64,000 bases of DNA from Microbacterium invictum (GTDB taxonomy: Bacteria; Actinomycetota; Actinomycetes; Actinomycetales; Microbacteriaceae): assembly GCF_034421375.1 (NCBI RefSeq), contig NZ_CP139779.1, positions 3,224,001 to 3,288,000 on the forward strand, written 5' to 3'. The position numbers were made by a program, and so were the translations under genes. Position 1 is the first letter of the stretch, and every line of letters starts with the position of its first letter. Shown piece by piece: positions 42,353-50,922 of the stretch. A model generated the notes under the pieces. The model searched no databases, had not been told where the DNA came from, and saw nothing but the letters and a program-made list of their open reading frames with translations.

Positions 42353-43281
42353 ACGCGCCCTCCCTGAAGTACGGCGTCTCGCTGTACAGCTACACCGGCG
42401 ACATGAACACCGTGCTCACCCTGGACGACGCCATGGCCGAGATCGCCTCCGTCGGCGCGGCGGGGATCGAGATCCTCGGTGAGTCGAACGTGCCGCGCTA
42501 TCCCGAGCCCGCCCCGGCCTGGATCGACCAGTGGCATGGACTGCTGGATCGACATGGCCTCGAGCCGACGAACTACTGCTCCTGGGTCGACATCGGCCAC
42601 ACCGGCGGTCCCGACCTCACGACCGAAGAGGGCGTCGCGGTGCTCCGCCGCGACATCGAACTCGCCGCGACATTGGGCTTCACCACGATCCGGCCCAAGT
42701 TCGGGGTGGTCAGCATGGAACTCGACCCCCACCCTGCCTGGGAGCCCATCGTCGAAGCGAACCTGGATCTCGCCGCAGACCACGGCGTCGTCATCTGCCC
42801 CGAGATCCACGCGCCGACGCCCATCAAGCATCGCGTCGTCGACGACTACATCGCCTTCATCGAACGCACGGGTTCGCCGAACTTCCGTCTGATGATCGAC
42901 ACCGGCATCTTCCAGCGCGAGGCGTCGACCGCCGTGCAGCCCGGGGTGAGCGAGGAGGGACACAAGGGAGGATGGATGACGCCGCTCGCCGTCCCGATGA
43001 GCGACCTCGTCGACGTGCTTCCCTACGTCGGGTTCATCCAGGCGAAGTTCTTCGACATCGACGACGACCTCGTGGACCCGCAGATCCCCTGGCGCGAGAT
43101 CGTCGAGACCCTGGTGACCCACGGCTACGACGGATGGCTTTCGAGCGAGTACGAGGGGGAGCGCATCCCCTATCGCGGGCAGGAGCAGGTGCGACGTCAG
43201 CACGCGCTGCTCCGGTCGCTCGAGGCCGAGGTGCGGGCGGACACCGGATCCGCCCAGGGAGGTCAGCGCCCCCGCACGTGA
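42349..43281 (+). CDS. C-glycoside deglycosidase alpha-subunit-like TIM barrel (copy 2)
   Basis: 310 residues from GTG 42349. Xylose-isomerase-like barrel: KYGVSLYSYTGDM at the N-terminus, Glu152-x-His154 (PEIHAP), Asp184 (LMIDTG), Gln231 (FIQAKFFDID) and Glu267 (SSEYEG). The third metal-ligand position, His in the copies at 49876 and 50919 (HVHAKF, HVHGKF), is Gln here. The glutamate, the His after it and the final SSEYEG fit CGD alpha subunits, which use a divalent metal and a His base to cleave the C-C bond of 3-oxo-C-glycosides. Its 3' end overlaps the convergent phosphatase gene by 19 bases. Confidence 0.82.
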   Translation: MNAPSLKYGVSLYSYTGDMNTVLTLDDAMAEIASVGAAGIEILGESNVPRYPEPAPAWIDQWHGLLDRHGLEPTNYCSWVDIGHTGGPDLTTEEGVAVLRRDIELAATLGFTTIRPKFGVVSMELDPHPAWEPIVEANLDLAADHGVVICPEIHAPTPIKHRVVDDYIAFIERTGSPNFRLMIDTGIFQREASTAVQPGVSEEGHKGGWMTPLAVPMSDLVDVLPYVGFIQAKFFDIDDDLVDPQIPWREIVETLVTHGYDGWLSSEYEGERIPYRGQEQVRRQHALLRSLEAEVRADTGSAQGGQRPRT

Positions 43282-43883
43282 TTCCACTGCAGAACGACGG
43301 GGCGCGCGTGCTCGAAGCCGAGCTCGTTCACCGCGGAGGTGCCGAGCCAGAAGTAGCGGCCGCCCGACGCGGTGAGCCCGAGCCAGGTGCCGGTCAGGGC
43401 GCGGATGAAGTGGGCGTGCGAGAACATCAGCACGTGCTCGCCACGCTCCAGACGCGGACGGATGTCGCCGAGCAGCGACTCCGCGCGCGCGGTGACCTCG
43501 GCGACGCTCTCACCCGGAGTCTCGCCGGAGGGCGCGCCATCGTCCCAGATCGACCAGGGGTGCCCGAGCTGAGCGATGATCTCCGGCGTCGTGAGTCCCT
43601 CGTAGGCGCCGTAGTCCCACTCGTGCAGGCGCGCGTCGGGCTCGGCGGCGGGGAAGCCGGCGTGCCGGGCGGTGTCGACGGCGCGTTGCAACGGGCTCGT
43701 CAGCACGAGCTCAAAGCGGCGGGTGGCGAGGAGGGTGCCCGCCAGCTCGGACTTGTAGACCCCGGTCTCGGTGAGCGGGATGTCGGTGAGCCCGGTGTGG
43801 CGACCGTTCTTGCTCCACTCGGTCTCGCCGTGCCGGACGAGGACCATGGTCCCCCGGGGTTCGGTGTTCGCGGTGCTCGTCAC
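43263..43883 (-). CDS. Histidine phosphatase family protein
   Basis: 206 residues. The catalytic signature LVRHGETEWS with His18 stands near the N-terminus, followed by TGLTDIPLTETG, LTSPLQRAVDTA and the second active-site His in MFSHAHFIRAL at about 152. This is the phosphoglycerate-mutase-like (GpmB/CobC) fold, usually a small-molecule phosphatase. It lies at the tail of the long - strand gene run, 19 bases after the lipoprotein gene. Possible role in sugar-phosphate turnover, but such proteins are common and not specific. Confidence 0.9.
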   Translation of the reverse strand: MTSTANTEPRGTMVLVRHGETEWSKNGRHTGLTDIPLTETGVYKSELAGTLLATRRFELVLTSPLQRAVDTARHAGFPAAEPDARLHEWDYGAYEGLTTPEIIAQLGHPWSIWDDGAPSGETPGESVAEVTARAESLLGDIRPRLERGEHVLMFSHAHFIRALTGTWLGLTASGGRYFWLGTSAVNELGFEHARPVVLQWNHVRGR

Positions 43884-43902
43884 CCCCTCATCCTGCCGTG
43901 GC

Positions 43903-44445
43903 TCAGCCCTGGCCGGGAGGTCCGAGCGTTCCCCCGTCGGGCAGCTCAGGGCACTCCGCCGCCTCGGTCAGGGCGACGACCTCCGCGCGTACGGCGACAC
44001 CGTCGGGCGTGCGGACGATCGTGTAGACGACACCCTCCTGCGCGCCGTCGGCGGGAATGTAGCCGACGGCGAGGTTGTCCAGCAGAGGGTCCTCCGCGTA
44101 GGGACCGATCGCCGTCGTCACGAGGTCGGCCGTCGGATGGGCCAGCAGCCAGTTCGCCGCCGCGGCGACCGTCGTGTCGGGGATGGTCCAGAAACCCTCG
44201 AGCTCTTCGATCGGGGTGCAGGGCCAGCCGGTGAAGGAGAAGAACTCCCCCGCGCCGTCGTCCGCGGGCACGGCTCCGGGTGGAAGGGCGGCAGCCTCGA
44301 GCCACGCCTCGGCCTGGGCACGTGCGGCAGGGTCACCCGTCGCAGGGGACGGAGTCTCCGGCGGGTCGGGCGACGCTCCCGAGCACGCCGTGAGCGCGGC
44401 GGCGCACAGGATCACGACGAGCGCGCGGGGTGACCGACTCGGCAT
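43903..44445 (-). CDS. Small lipoprotein of unknown function
   Basis: 180 residues from ATG 44445. Signal peptide with AALTAC lipobox (Cys21), Ser/Pro-rich spacer, then a small acidic domain with WLEAAALPPGAVP and FFSFTGWPCTPIEELEGFWTIPDTTV; two further cysteines (PC and AAEC) might pair. It follows the Gfo/Idh gene by 18 bases on the same strand, but it looks like a generic actinobacterial lipoprotein and need not belong to the catabolic operon. No family recognised. Confidence 0.7.
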   Translation of the reverse strand: MPSRSPRALVVILCAAALTACSGASPDPPETPSPATGDPAARAQAEAWLEAAALPPGAVPADDGAGEFFSFTGWPCTPIEELEGFWTIPDTTVAAAANWLLAHPTADLVTTAIGPYAEDPLLDNLAVGYIPADGAQEGVVYTIVRTPDGVAVRAEVVALTEAAECPELPDGGTLGPPGQG

Positions 44446-44463
44446 GCGCCCACCGTAACCCGG

Positions 44464-45462
44464 TCAGCGCGGGTGCAGCCCCGCAGCGCGGTAGACGTCG
44501 TCGACGAGCTCCATCGTCCGCACCGCGTCGGCGGCGCGGAACGGCGATGGCCCGTCGGGCAGCGTCTCGACGAGATGCCGCAGCTGCGCCGCATAACTCG
44601 ACTCCGTCACGTCGGCCTTCTCGTCGATGAGGATGTCGTCGTCCGCCGTGACGCAAAGCGTCGCGCCCCACTGGGGGACGATGACGCTCGTCGCGTGCAG
44701 CGTCGCCGTGGAGCCCACGACGTGCAGGTGCATCCGCCCCTCGTCATCGCCGAGGAACGACGCGCGGACCCGGGCCGTCCCGCCCCGATCGAAGGCCAGC
44801 ACGAAGTCGGTCTCGAGATCGACGCGCGGGTCGGCGTCGTACCGTCGCGCCATCGACGAGACCACCTCGGCGTCGCCCCATGCGGCGCGGAGAAGGTCGA
44901 TGGCGTAGCAGCCGACATCCATGACCGCCCCGCCGCCGAGATCGCCGTCGAGGCGGATGTTGCCCGGCTTCACCACGAAATGAGGGATGCTGAAATCGAC
45001 CTCGATGTCCTCGATCTCTCCGAGAACGCCCGAGGCGAGCACCTCCAGAAGCCGACGGGTGAAGGAATGGAGCCGGTAGTGGAATCCCACGAACGCCGCG
45101 CGCCCTGCCTCGTCCGCCGCCTCGGCGATGCGGCGCGCATCAGCGCCGTTGGCGGAGAGTGGCTTCTCGCAGAGCACGTGTGTGCCGGCGCGGAGCGCCG
45201 CCGTCGCCCACTCGGCGTGGACGGCAGGCGGAAGCGCCACGTAGATCAGATCCACCTCGGGATTCGCCATGACGTCGGCGTAGCTTCCGGCCGCCGCGAT
45301 GCCGAAGCGGTCGGCGAAGGCGCGCGCACGCTCCGGGTCCCGGGATCCGACAGCGACGACCTCGACGCCGTCGATGGATGCCGCAGGCTCTGCCATCGCC
45401 CGTTCGGCGATTCCGCCCGAACCGAAGATCCCCACTCGCAGGGGCATGGTCACCGCGTTCAC
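44464..45462 (-). CDS. Gfo/Idh/MocA-family oxidoreductase (copy 2)
   Basis: 332 residues from GTG 45462, which overlaps the ThuA stop (GTGA); ATG 45447 is an alternative. NAD(P)-binding GIFGSGGIAERAM, VALPPAVHA, the signature CEKPLSANG with catalytic Lys at about 99, and GGGAVMDVGCYAIDLLR, the usual GG..xDxGxHxxD motif with Tyr in place of the His. Probably a sugar or keto-sugar dehydrogenase; with the neighbouring ThuA and TIM-barrel genes it fits processing of the 3-keto-glucose released by deglycosidases. Confidence 0.88.
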   Translation of the reverse strand: MNAVTMPLRVGIFGSGGIAERAMAEPAASIDGVEVVAVGSRDPERARAFADRFGIAAAGSYADVMANPEVDLIYVALPPAVHAEWATAALRAGTHVLCEKPLSANGADARRIAEAADEAGRAAFVGFHYRLHSFTRRLLEVLASGVLGEIEDIEVDFSIPHFVVKPGNIRLDGDLGGGAVMDVGCYAIDLLRAAWGDAEVVSSMARRYDADPRVDLETDFVLAFDRGGTARVRASFLGDDEGRMHLHVVGSTATLHATSVIVPQWGATLCVTADDDILIDEKADVTESSYAAQLRHLVETLPDGPSPFRAADAVRTMELVDDVYRAAGLHPR

Positions 45463-46331
45463 CCCTCGCGGTTGTAGTACGGCCAGGGGAGGAAGCGGCG
45501 CTCACCACGGCGATCGGGGCCCTCGAGGCCGACCTCGCCGGTGGCCGCCCATTCGACGCCGCGCGGGAACATGCGGATGAACTCGATGCGGCGGAACGTG
45601 TCGATGTCATGGCCGATCGTGATGGTGAACGAGCGGCCGGTGCCGTACTCGTTGATCCACGCGATCGGCTGGTCGGTGTTCATGCCGTTGAGCGCAGCGA
45701 TCCCCCCCTCGGGGATCTCGACCGGGTAGTGCGACATGGGCCACATCGGCGCCTTCTCGTAGGCCTCCAGGTCGTCGAAGGTCGTCAGCAGCACCTGCGC
45801 GCCCTCGTAGAGGTCGACGCCGGTGAGGATGTCGTCGCCGGTCACCGTCCAGCGCGCGCTGATGCCCTCCGTGATCGGATGCCGCGGCTCGACCGTGTCG
45901 AGCTGCGCCTCTCCCCACGGGCGCGGCCGAAGCCCCGTCTCGTAGGCGCTGAGCTTCGCGCCCCGCATGACGTTGTACTCCTCGGGGTATCCCCAGCGAT
46001 CCTCCTGCGCAGCGGAGCCGTGGAACCAGACGATGCCCTTGCCGTCGTCGTGCACGAACTTCAGGATCGCGGCATCCGTTTCGGGTCCGAACCCGACGGC
46101 CTCTTCGAAGAAGCCGTCACGGCCCTCGAAGACGACGATCAGCACGTCGTACTTGTCGATGATGTCGGCGCCGAGGCCCCGCGGGTCCTCCACCACACGG
46201 ACCCGGAAGCGTCCGGTGTCTTCGAGGAGGGTGGTGATCCACTGATTGTGCAGCCGGAAGCTGCGGTGCTCGTTGTCATGCTCGCGGGTCATATGTCCCG
46301 AGAGGATCAGAACGTCGAGGATGTCGGTCAC
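45459..46331 (-). CDS. ThuA-like glutamine-amidotransferase-fold protein
   Basis: 290 residues from GTG 46331. Flavodoxin/GATase-1-like fold: VLILSGHMTREHDNEHRSF at the N-terminus, DVLIVVFEGRDGFFEE, GIVWFHGSAAQEDRWGYPEEYNVMRGAKL, RHPITEGI and GRSFTITIGHDIDTFR. These match the ThuA (trehalose utilisation) family. In rhizobia ThuA works with the Gfo/Idh-type ThuB on 3-keto-trehalose and related 3-keto-sugars, so its placement directly before a Gfo/Idh gene here fits keto-sugar metabolism. It follows the TIM-barrel gene by 3 bases. Confidence 0.88.
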   Translation of the reverse strand: MTDILDVLILSGHMTREHDNEHRSFRLHNQWITTLLEDTGRFRVRVVEDPRGLGADIIDKYDVLIVVFEGRDGFFEEAVGFGPETDAAILKFVHDDGKGIVWFHGSAAQEDRWGYPEEYNVMRGAKLSAYETGLRPRPWGEAQLDTVEPRHPITEGISARWTVTGDDILTGVDLYEGAQVLLTTFDDLEAYEKAPMWPMSHYPVEIPEGGIAALNGMNTDQPIAWINEYGTGRSFTITIGHDIDTFRRIEFIRMFPRGVEWAATGEVGLEGPDRRGERRFLPWPYYNREG

Positions 46332-46334
46332 GTC

Positions 46335-47342
46335 TCAGTCGGCCTTGGTGGAGAAGGCGGCGTCGAACGCCGCGGCGGGCGGGGTGATCGCGTTGAGTGT
46401 GCGGACGAAGGCAAGAGCTTCGGGCGCTCCGGCGAGACGGTCCATGCCGGCGTCCTCCCACTCGACGCTGGTGGGTCCGGTGTAGCCGATGGCGTTGAGC
46501 GCGCGGAACAGCGGCTCCCACGGCACCTGGCCGTGGGCGGTGGACACGAATGTCCACCCGCGGCGAGGGTTCGCCCATCCCAGGTGCGAGCCGAGCACGC
46601 CGTTGCGCCCGTCCAGGTTGGTGATGGATTCCTTCACGTGCACGTGGAAGATGTGATCGGCGAAGTCGAGGACGAACGCCACCGGATCCAGCTGCTGCCA
46701 CATGAAGTGCGACGGGTCGAAGTTCAGCCCGAAGCTCTTGCGGTGGCCGATCGCCTCAAGCGTCCGCTTGGCCGTCCAGTAGTCGTAGGCGATCTCGGAC
46801 GGGTGCACCTCGAGCCCGAAGCGCACGCCCTCCTCCTCGAACACGTCGAGGATCGGGTTCCAGCGGTCGGCAAAATCCTGGTAGCCGGCGTCGATCCACT
46901 CGTCCGACGCGGGCGGGAACATCGCGACCGCTTTCCAGATGGATGACCCGGTGAAGCCGTTCACCTGCGTCACACCCAGCTTCGCCGCCATCCGCGCGGT
47001 GTCCTTGAGGTCCTCCGCGGCCCGCTGACGCACCCCCTCGGGATCGCCATCGCCCCAGACACGGTCGGACAGGATGTCACGGTGCCGCTGGTCGATCGGG
47101 TCATCGCACACTGCCTGACCGGTGAGGTGATTCGAGATCGCCCACACCTTCAACCCGTTGCGCTCCAGAATGTCCTTCCGCGACTGCACGTACTCCGCGT
47201 CATCCCACCGCGCCACATCCAGATGATCGCCCCAGCACGCGATCTCCAGACCGTCGTACCCCCACTCGCCCGCCAGGCGCGCCACTTCCTCGAACGGAAG
47301 ATCCGCCCACTGGCCGGTGAAAAGAGTGATCGGTCGGGTCAT
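46335..47342 (-). CDS. Sugar phosphate isomerase/epimerase-family TIM barrel
   Basis: 335 residues from ATG 47342 (a longer frame start at 47420 would run into the intergenic repeat). Xylose-isomerase-like barrel: [16 protein letters not shown] at about 28-43, Glu178-x-His180 (LEVHPSE), Asp209 (NFDPSHF), HVHVKES around 233-239 and SVEWEDAG. It belongs to the sugar isomerase branch rather than the CGD-alpha branch, with no beta gene beside it. Probable role: isomerisation or C2-C3 oxo-shift of the keto-sugar, or hydrolysis of a 3-keto-glycoside. It starts a second sub-block (TIM, ThuA, Gfo/Idh) after the repeat region. Confidence 0.86.
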   Translation of the reverse strand: MTRPITLFTGQWADLPFEEVARLAGEWGYDGLEIACWGDHLDVARWDDAEYVQSRKDILERNGLKVWAISNHLTGQAVCDDPIDQRHRDILSDRVWGDGDPEGVRQRAAEDLKDTARMAAKLGVTQVNGFTGSSIWKAVAMFPPASDEWIDAGYQDFADRWNPILDVFEEEGVRFGLEVHPSEIAYDYWTAKRTLEAIGHRKSFGLNFDPSHFMWQQLDPVAFVLDFADHIFHVHVKESITNLDGRNGVLGSHLGWANPRRGWTFVSTAHGQVPWEPLFRALNAIGYTGPTSVEWEDAGMDRLAGAPEALAFVRTLNAITPPAAAFDAAFSTKAD

Positions 47343-47361
47343 TTCAGTCTCCTTTGTTTCA

Positions 47362-47490
47362 CGGGTCGTTGAGCGAGGGAGCGAAGCGACCGAGACGAAA
47401 CGCCTCGGCGCCGCGCGCATCAGACCGGTTCCGGGCGTTTCGACTCGCTGCGCTCGCTCAACGACCGAGGGCTGCGTTCGCTCAACGACT
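47362..47490. repeat. Intergenic inverted repeat family (CGTTTCG...CTCAACGACC)
   Basis: Three related units. The left unit, 47362-47402, reads CGGGTCGTTGAGCG... to GAGACGAAACG; the right unit, 47436-47467, is its inverted relative (CGTTTCGACTCGC...CTCAACGACC); a third partial unit at 47471-47490 runs into the end of the Gfo/Idh gene and supplies its last codons. The sequence type recurs between genes in Microbacterium genomes as I remember it. It splits the long operon and may form a hairpin that ends or weakens transcription. Confidence 0.6.
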
Positions 47491-48672
47491 GGGGGTGAGG
47501 ACGTTCGCGGCCACCGGCGTCCAGGCGGCGTCGTTCTCGCTCGATCGCTCGACGGCGTCGAGCACCCGCTGGACGCTCAGGCCCTCGGCGAACGTCGGGT
47601 GGGGCTCCTTGCCCGCGGCGATCGCGGTGACGAGGTCGACGACCTGGTGGCTGAAGCCGTGCTCGTACCCGAGCATGTGCCCCGCCGGCCACCAGGCGGA
47701 CACGTAGGGGTGGACGGACTCGGTGACGAGGATCTGGGTGAACCCCTGCCGCCCCTCGGGTGCTGTGCGGTCGTAGAAGCGCAGGCTGTTGAGGTCTTCG
47801 AGGTCGAACGCCAGCGCGCCCCGGTCGCCCGAGACCTCGAGGGTCAGGGCGTTCTTCCGACCCGTCGCGAAACGCGAGGCCTCGAACGAGGCCAGCGACC
47901 CGCCGGCGAGCCGGCCCGTGAAGATCGCGAGGTCGTCGACCGTCACCGTGCCGGTGCCGGCACCGGCCTCGCCGCTGAGCCCCGAGCCTGCGGCCTGCAG
48001 CGGCCGCTCGGTCACGATCGTCTCGAGCGTGCCGCTGACGCGCTCCACCGTCTGCCCGGTGACGAACTGGGTCATGTCGATGATGTGGGCACCGATATCG
48101 CCGAGCGCACCCGAGCCGGCGTGCTCCTTCTGCAGACGCCACGCCAGCGGCATCGCCGGGTCGACGAGCCAGTCCTGCCGATAGGCCGCTCGCACCTGCT
48201 GCACGGTGCCGACGGCACCTTCGGCGATCATGTCGCGCATCAGCGTGACCGCGGGAACCCGCCGGTAGGTGAACCCCACCATGGCGCGCACCCCTCGCGC
48301 GGACGCGCGCTCCGCGGCATCCGCCATCGCCTCCGCCTCGGCCACCGTGTTGGCCAGCGGCTTCTCGCAGAGCACGTGCTTACCTGCCTCGAGGGCGGCG
48401 ATCGCGATCTCGGCGTGCGAGTCGCCGGGCGTGACGATGTCGACGATGTCGATGTCGTCCCGGGCGATGACCTCCCGCCAGTCGGTCGCCGACTCCTGCC
48501 AGCCCCACTGCGCCGCGGCATCCGCCACCGCCTGCGCGTTACGTCCGACGAGGACCGCCATCTCGACGGCCTCGGGGAGCGAGAACACGCGCGGCGCCTG
48601 GCGCCAGCCGACCGAGTGCGCCGCGCCCATGAAGCCGTAGCCGATCATCGCGACGCGCAGCGGGCGTGTCAT
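47482..48672 (-). CDS. Gfo/Idh/MocA-family oxidoreductase (copy 3)
   Basis: 396 residues; ATG overlaps the beta-subunit stop (ATGA). [13 protein letters not shown] at the N-terminus, VTPGDSHAE, signature CEKPLANTV and [18 protein letters not shown] with the conserved D-x-G-x-H-x-x-D. It is longer than the other two copies, with an insertion around residues 200-225 ([18 protein letters not shown]). The tight coupling to CGD genes suggests it reduces or oxidises the 3-keto-glucose they release. Its final codons come from the intergenic repeat. Confidence 0.88.
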   Translation of the reverse strand: MTRPLRVAMIGYGFMGAAHSVGWRQAPRVFSLPEAVEMAVLVGRNAQAVADAAAQWGWQESATDWREVIARDDIDIVDIVTPGDSHAEIAIAALEAGKHVLCEKPLANTVAEAEAMADAAERASARGVRAMVGFTYRRVPAVTLMRDMIAEGAVGTVQQVRAAYRQDWLVDPAMPLAWRLQKEHAGSGALGDIGAHIIDMTQFVTGQTVERVSGTLETIVTERPLQAAGSGLSGEAGAGTGTVTVDDLAIFTGRLAGGSLASFEASRFATGRKNALTLEVSGDRGALAFDLEDLNSLRFYDRTAPEGRQGFTQILVTESVHPYVSAWWPAGHMLGYEHGFSHQVVDLVTAIAAGKEPHPTFAEGLSVQRVLDAVERSSENDAAWTPVAANVLTPSR

Positions 48673-49085
48673 GCGAGCACCAGCTCCCGCTCCACCGGCA
48701 CACGGTTGGTCACATACCGGCCCGGTCCGCCGTCCACGCCCGGCATGATCTGCATGTACAGCAGGCGCATCGTGAGCACGACCCCGACGGTGATCTTCTC
48801 ACCGGCGGCCGGCGGGTCATCGAGGCGGATGCGGACGTCGGGGCGCTCGGCGACGAACCAGAGGGTGTCCCACTGCTCGGGGAGCTCCTCGATGCGGTAC
48901 TCGCGTCCTTCGAGAACGAAGCTCAGGTCCTCCTTCGGGACCTCCACACCGTTGACCGTCGCCGCGACATCGTCGACGGCCGACAGCCACAGGCTCCGGT
49001 ACCAGGGGATCTGCAGAGAGACGGCCAGGCCGTCGTCGGTGCGACGGACGTCGTCGTCACGGAAGAGCGAGTCGTGCGTTGCCAT
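48669..49085 (-). CDS. C-glycoside deglycosidase beta-subunit-like protein (copy 3)
   Basis: 138 residues from ATG 49085. Pattern of the family: LAVSLQIPWYRSLWLSAVDDVAATVNGVEV at about 19-48, REYRIEELPEQWDTLWFVAERPDVRI, and AGEKITVGVVLTMRLLYMQI. The W/F aromatic stretch and the final strand pair are also present in copy 4 (WWFPTDSAVL; GEHTVGVELVLYIPYIVI). It lies 9 bases after the NTF2-like gene and overlaps the Gfo/Idh gene. Its alpha partner is probably the protein at 49876, with the NTF2-like gene between them. Confidence 0.8.
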   Translation of the reverse strand: MATHDSLFRDDDVRRTDDGLAVSLQIPWYRSLWLSAVDDVAATVNGVEVPKEDLSFVLEGREYRIEELPEQWDTLWFVAERPDVRIRLDDPPAAGEKITVGVVLTMRLLYMQIMPGVDGGPGRYVTNRVPVERELVLA

Positions 49086-49094
49086 GGTCGTTCC

Positions 49095-49883
49095 TCAGGC
49101 GTAGGTGTCGGTGAAGGTGTCGTGCGGAACCGGCGGCGCCGGCTCGAGCTTCTGCACCGTCTCGGGGCTGTAGGGGTGGTTGGTCGACGGCACGGGCTCA
49201 TCGGCGGGGGGCATGAAGACGGGCTTGCCGTCGTCGCCGAAGTACATGAGGTCGAGGTCGAACGCGCCCTGGTTCTTCAGGCCGAAGCTCACCCAGTTCT
49301 CTTCGAAGGGCGCGCGGGCGAGCTCGTAACAGCGGAACTTCCAGAACCTCCACTCGCCGTCCTGCTTGAGGAAGTCGATCGCGTACTTGCACCACACCCA
49401 GTGGGCCCAGACCTTCTTGCCGAGTACCTCCTCGGGCGAGTACATGTCGGGAAAGGCCTCGGCGACCTTCGGGTCGGTCAGGCCCGACTCGGTGCCGGCC
49501 ATCATCCACACGCCCTTGGCGGTCCTCCCGTCGGCGGCCACTTCGATGACGGGGGTCGTCGTGGCGTGCAGGATGAGCTTGCCCTCGGGGTGGGGGCGTC
49601 CGCGGTGATAGTCGGTGACGCTCTTCCACGTCGTGTACTGGCCGGCGTTGGTGTACCGGGCGCGGATGCCCTCCGTACCTTCCTTCACCCACAGCGGGAT
49701 GATCTGCTCGTCCTCGAAGGCGTTGTGCAGGTACATGTAGCGGTTGAAGAGGTTCTCGACCTGTCCGCGGTCCTCCGCGCGCTGGGCGAGGGCACGGGCG
49801 GCAGAGACCTCTTCGCGGAGCGCCGTGAGCTGGGACTGCAGCTCGGCGAGTGAGAGGTCGGTGGCGGTTGCGGTGTCAGACAT
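49095..49883 (-). CDS. NTF2/SnoaL-like protein inside the deglycosidase operon
   Basis: 262 residues; ATG overlaps the alpha gene by 8 bases. N-terminal helix likely to form a coiled coil (LAELQSQLTALREEVSAARALAQRAEDRGQV), then a SnoaL-type cone: ENLFNRYMYLHNAFEDEQIIPLWVKEG, KLILHATTTPVIEVAADGRTAKGVWMMAG, VWAHWVWCKYAIDFLKQDGEWRFWKFRCYEL. The NTF2-like fold serves as a dehydratase, isomerase or binding protein. The C-terminal 45 residues are Pro-rich and specific. Located between an alpha and a beta gene, it may be an extra subunit or handle the released aglycone. Role unknown. Confidence 0.8.
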   Translation of the reverse strand: MSDTATATDLSLAELQSQLTALREEVSAARALAQRAEDRGQVENLFNRYMYLHNAFEDEQIIPLWVKEGTEGIRARYTNAGQYTTWKSVTDYHRGRPHPEGKLILHATTTPVIEVAADGRTAKGVWMMAGTESGLTDPKVAEAFPDMYSPEEVLGKKVWAHWVWCKYAIDFLKQDGEWRFWKFRCYELARAPFEENWVSFGLKNQGAFDLDLMYFGDDGKPVFMPPADEPVPSTNHPYSPETVQKLEPAPPVPHDTFTDTYA

Positions 49884-50922
49884 TCGCGGTCTCCTTCGAC
49901 TGCTCGGCGACGGTGTCTTCGATCGCCTTGCGCATGAGCGCGTGCTGCTTCTTCACGAGGTCGATGGGGTCGGCCTCGCCGAGGTCCTGGAAGGCGTGGC
50001 CCTCCCACTCGCTGGAGAGATACCCCTGGTAGCCGCCCACGACGAACTGCTTCACGATGCGCGGGATGTCCATCGCCGGCTCTTCGCCGTCGGCGCCGAT
50101 GTCGTAGAACTTGGCATGCACGTGGAACATCTGCGGCATGATGTCCAGCCACTCCTCCGGCGGCACGAGTCCGTGCATGTTGAAGGCGAGCCGAGTGAAC
50201 GGGCCGAAGGTGAGCGGGTCGACGCCCTCGCCGACGAGGTAGTCCTCGAACTTCTGGTTGCGCACGTGCATGGGGGTCGGCTCGTGCCAGATCTCGTCCA
50301 TGACGGGGAAGTGCTTCTCGTCCATCCCCATGCGCGCGAGCGTGGTCAGCAGCGTCGGCGAGAGCGAGTGCATCGTCGAGGAGAAGTCGGCGGTGAACCC
50401 GAGGCGCTCGGATTGCAGCTCGTCGTACATCTCGCGCATCTGCAGCACCTGGGGGTTGTTCGGACCCGACGGCGCGTGGATCTCGTACCCGAGGTACTGG
50501 TCGTACTTCTCGGCGAGCGGCAGGAGGCCGCGCAGCAGTTCCTTGCCGTGCGAGCGGATCACGACCTTCTTGAATCCGAGCGTGTAGGCGGTCTTCAGCT
50601 GCCGAGCGAGGAAGTCGTGCTCCTCGTCCGGTGTCATGTCGCGGTCCTTGCGGCGCCCCATGTCGAGGTTCGTCCCGATCGCACTCGCCTCGAGTCCGTA
50701 CTTCTCGAGCGAGTCGAACCAGAGCTTCACGAAGTCCTGGTCGACGTCGGGGTAGGTGCGCAGCAGCTGCGCGATGTTGAACTCCACGCCCGGGCCGATC
50801 CCGAAGTCGTGCACCGCCTTGATGAGCGTCTCGGGGGTGAAGAGGCCGGCAGCGAACTCGCTCGTCATGGAGTAGAGGGTCGTGCCGAGCTTGATGCCGG
50901 TTCCGGCGATGCCGTCGCTCAT
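49876..50922 (-). CDS. C-glycoside deglycosidase alpha-subunit-like TIM barrel (copy 3)
   Basis: 348 residues; ATG overlaps the preceding alpha gene stop (ATGA). Full set of expected residues: Glu147-x-His149 (YEIHAPSGPNN), Asp179 (FTADFS), His267 and His269 (HVHAKFYDIG) and Glu305 (SSEWEG). A long insertion at about 183-250 (HSLSPTLLTTL...FNMHGLVPP) would cover the barrel mouth, as in large-substrate enzymes. The best intact CGD-alpha candidate of the window together with the copy at 50919. C-terminal tail is acidic and helical. Confidence 0.84.
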   Translation of the reverse strand: MSDGIAGTGIKLGTTLYSMTSEFAAGLFTPETLIKAVHDFGIGPGVEFNIAQLLRTYPDVDQDFVKLWFDSLEKYGLEASAIGTNLDMGRRKDRDMTPDEEHDFLARQLKTAYTLGFKKVVIRSHGKELLRGLLPLAEKYDQYLGYEIHAPSGPNNPQVLQMREMYDELQSERLGFTADFSSTMHSLSPTLLTTLARMGMDEKHFPVMDEIWHEPTPMHVRNQKFEDYLVGEGVDPLTFGPFTRLAFNMHGLVPPEEWLDIMPQMFHVHAKFYDIGADGEEPAMDIPRIVKQFVVGGYQGYLSSEWEGHAFQDLGEADPIDLVKKQHALMRKAIEDTVAEQSKETANV

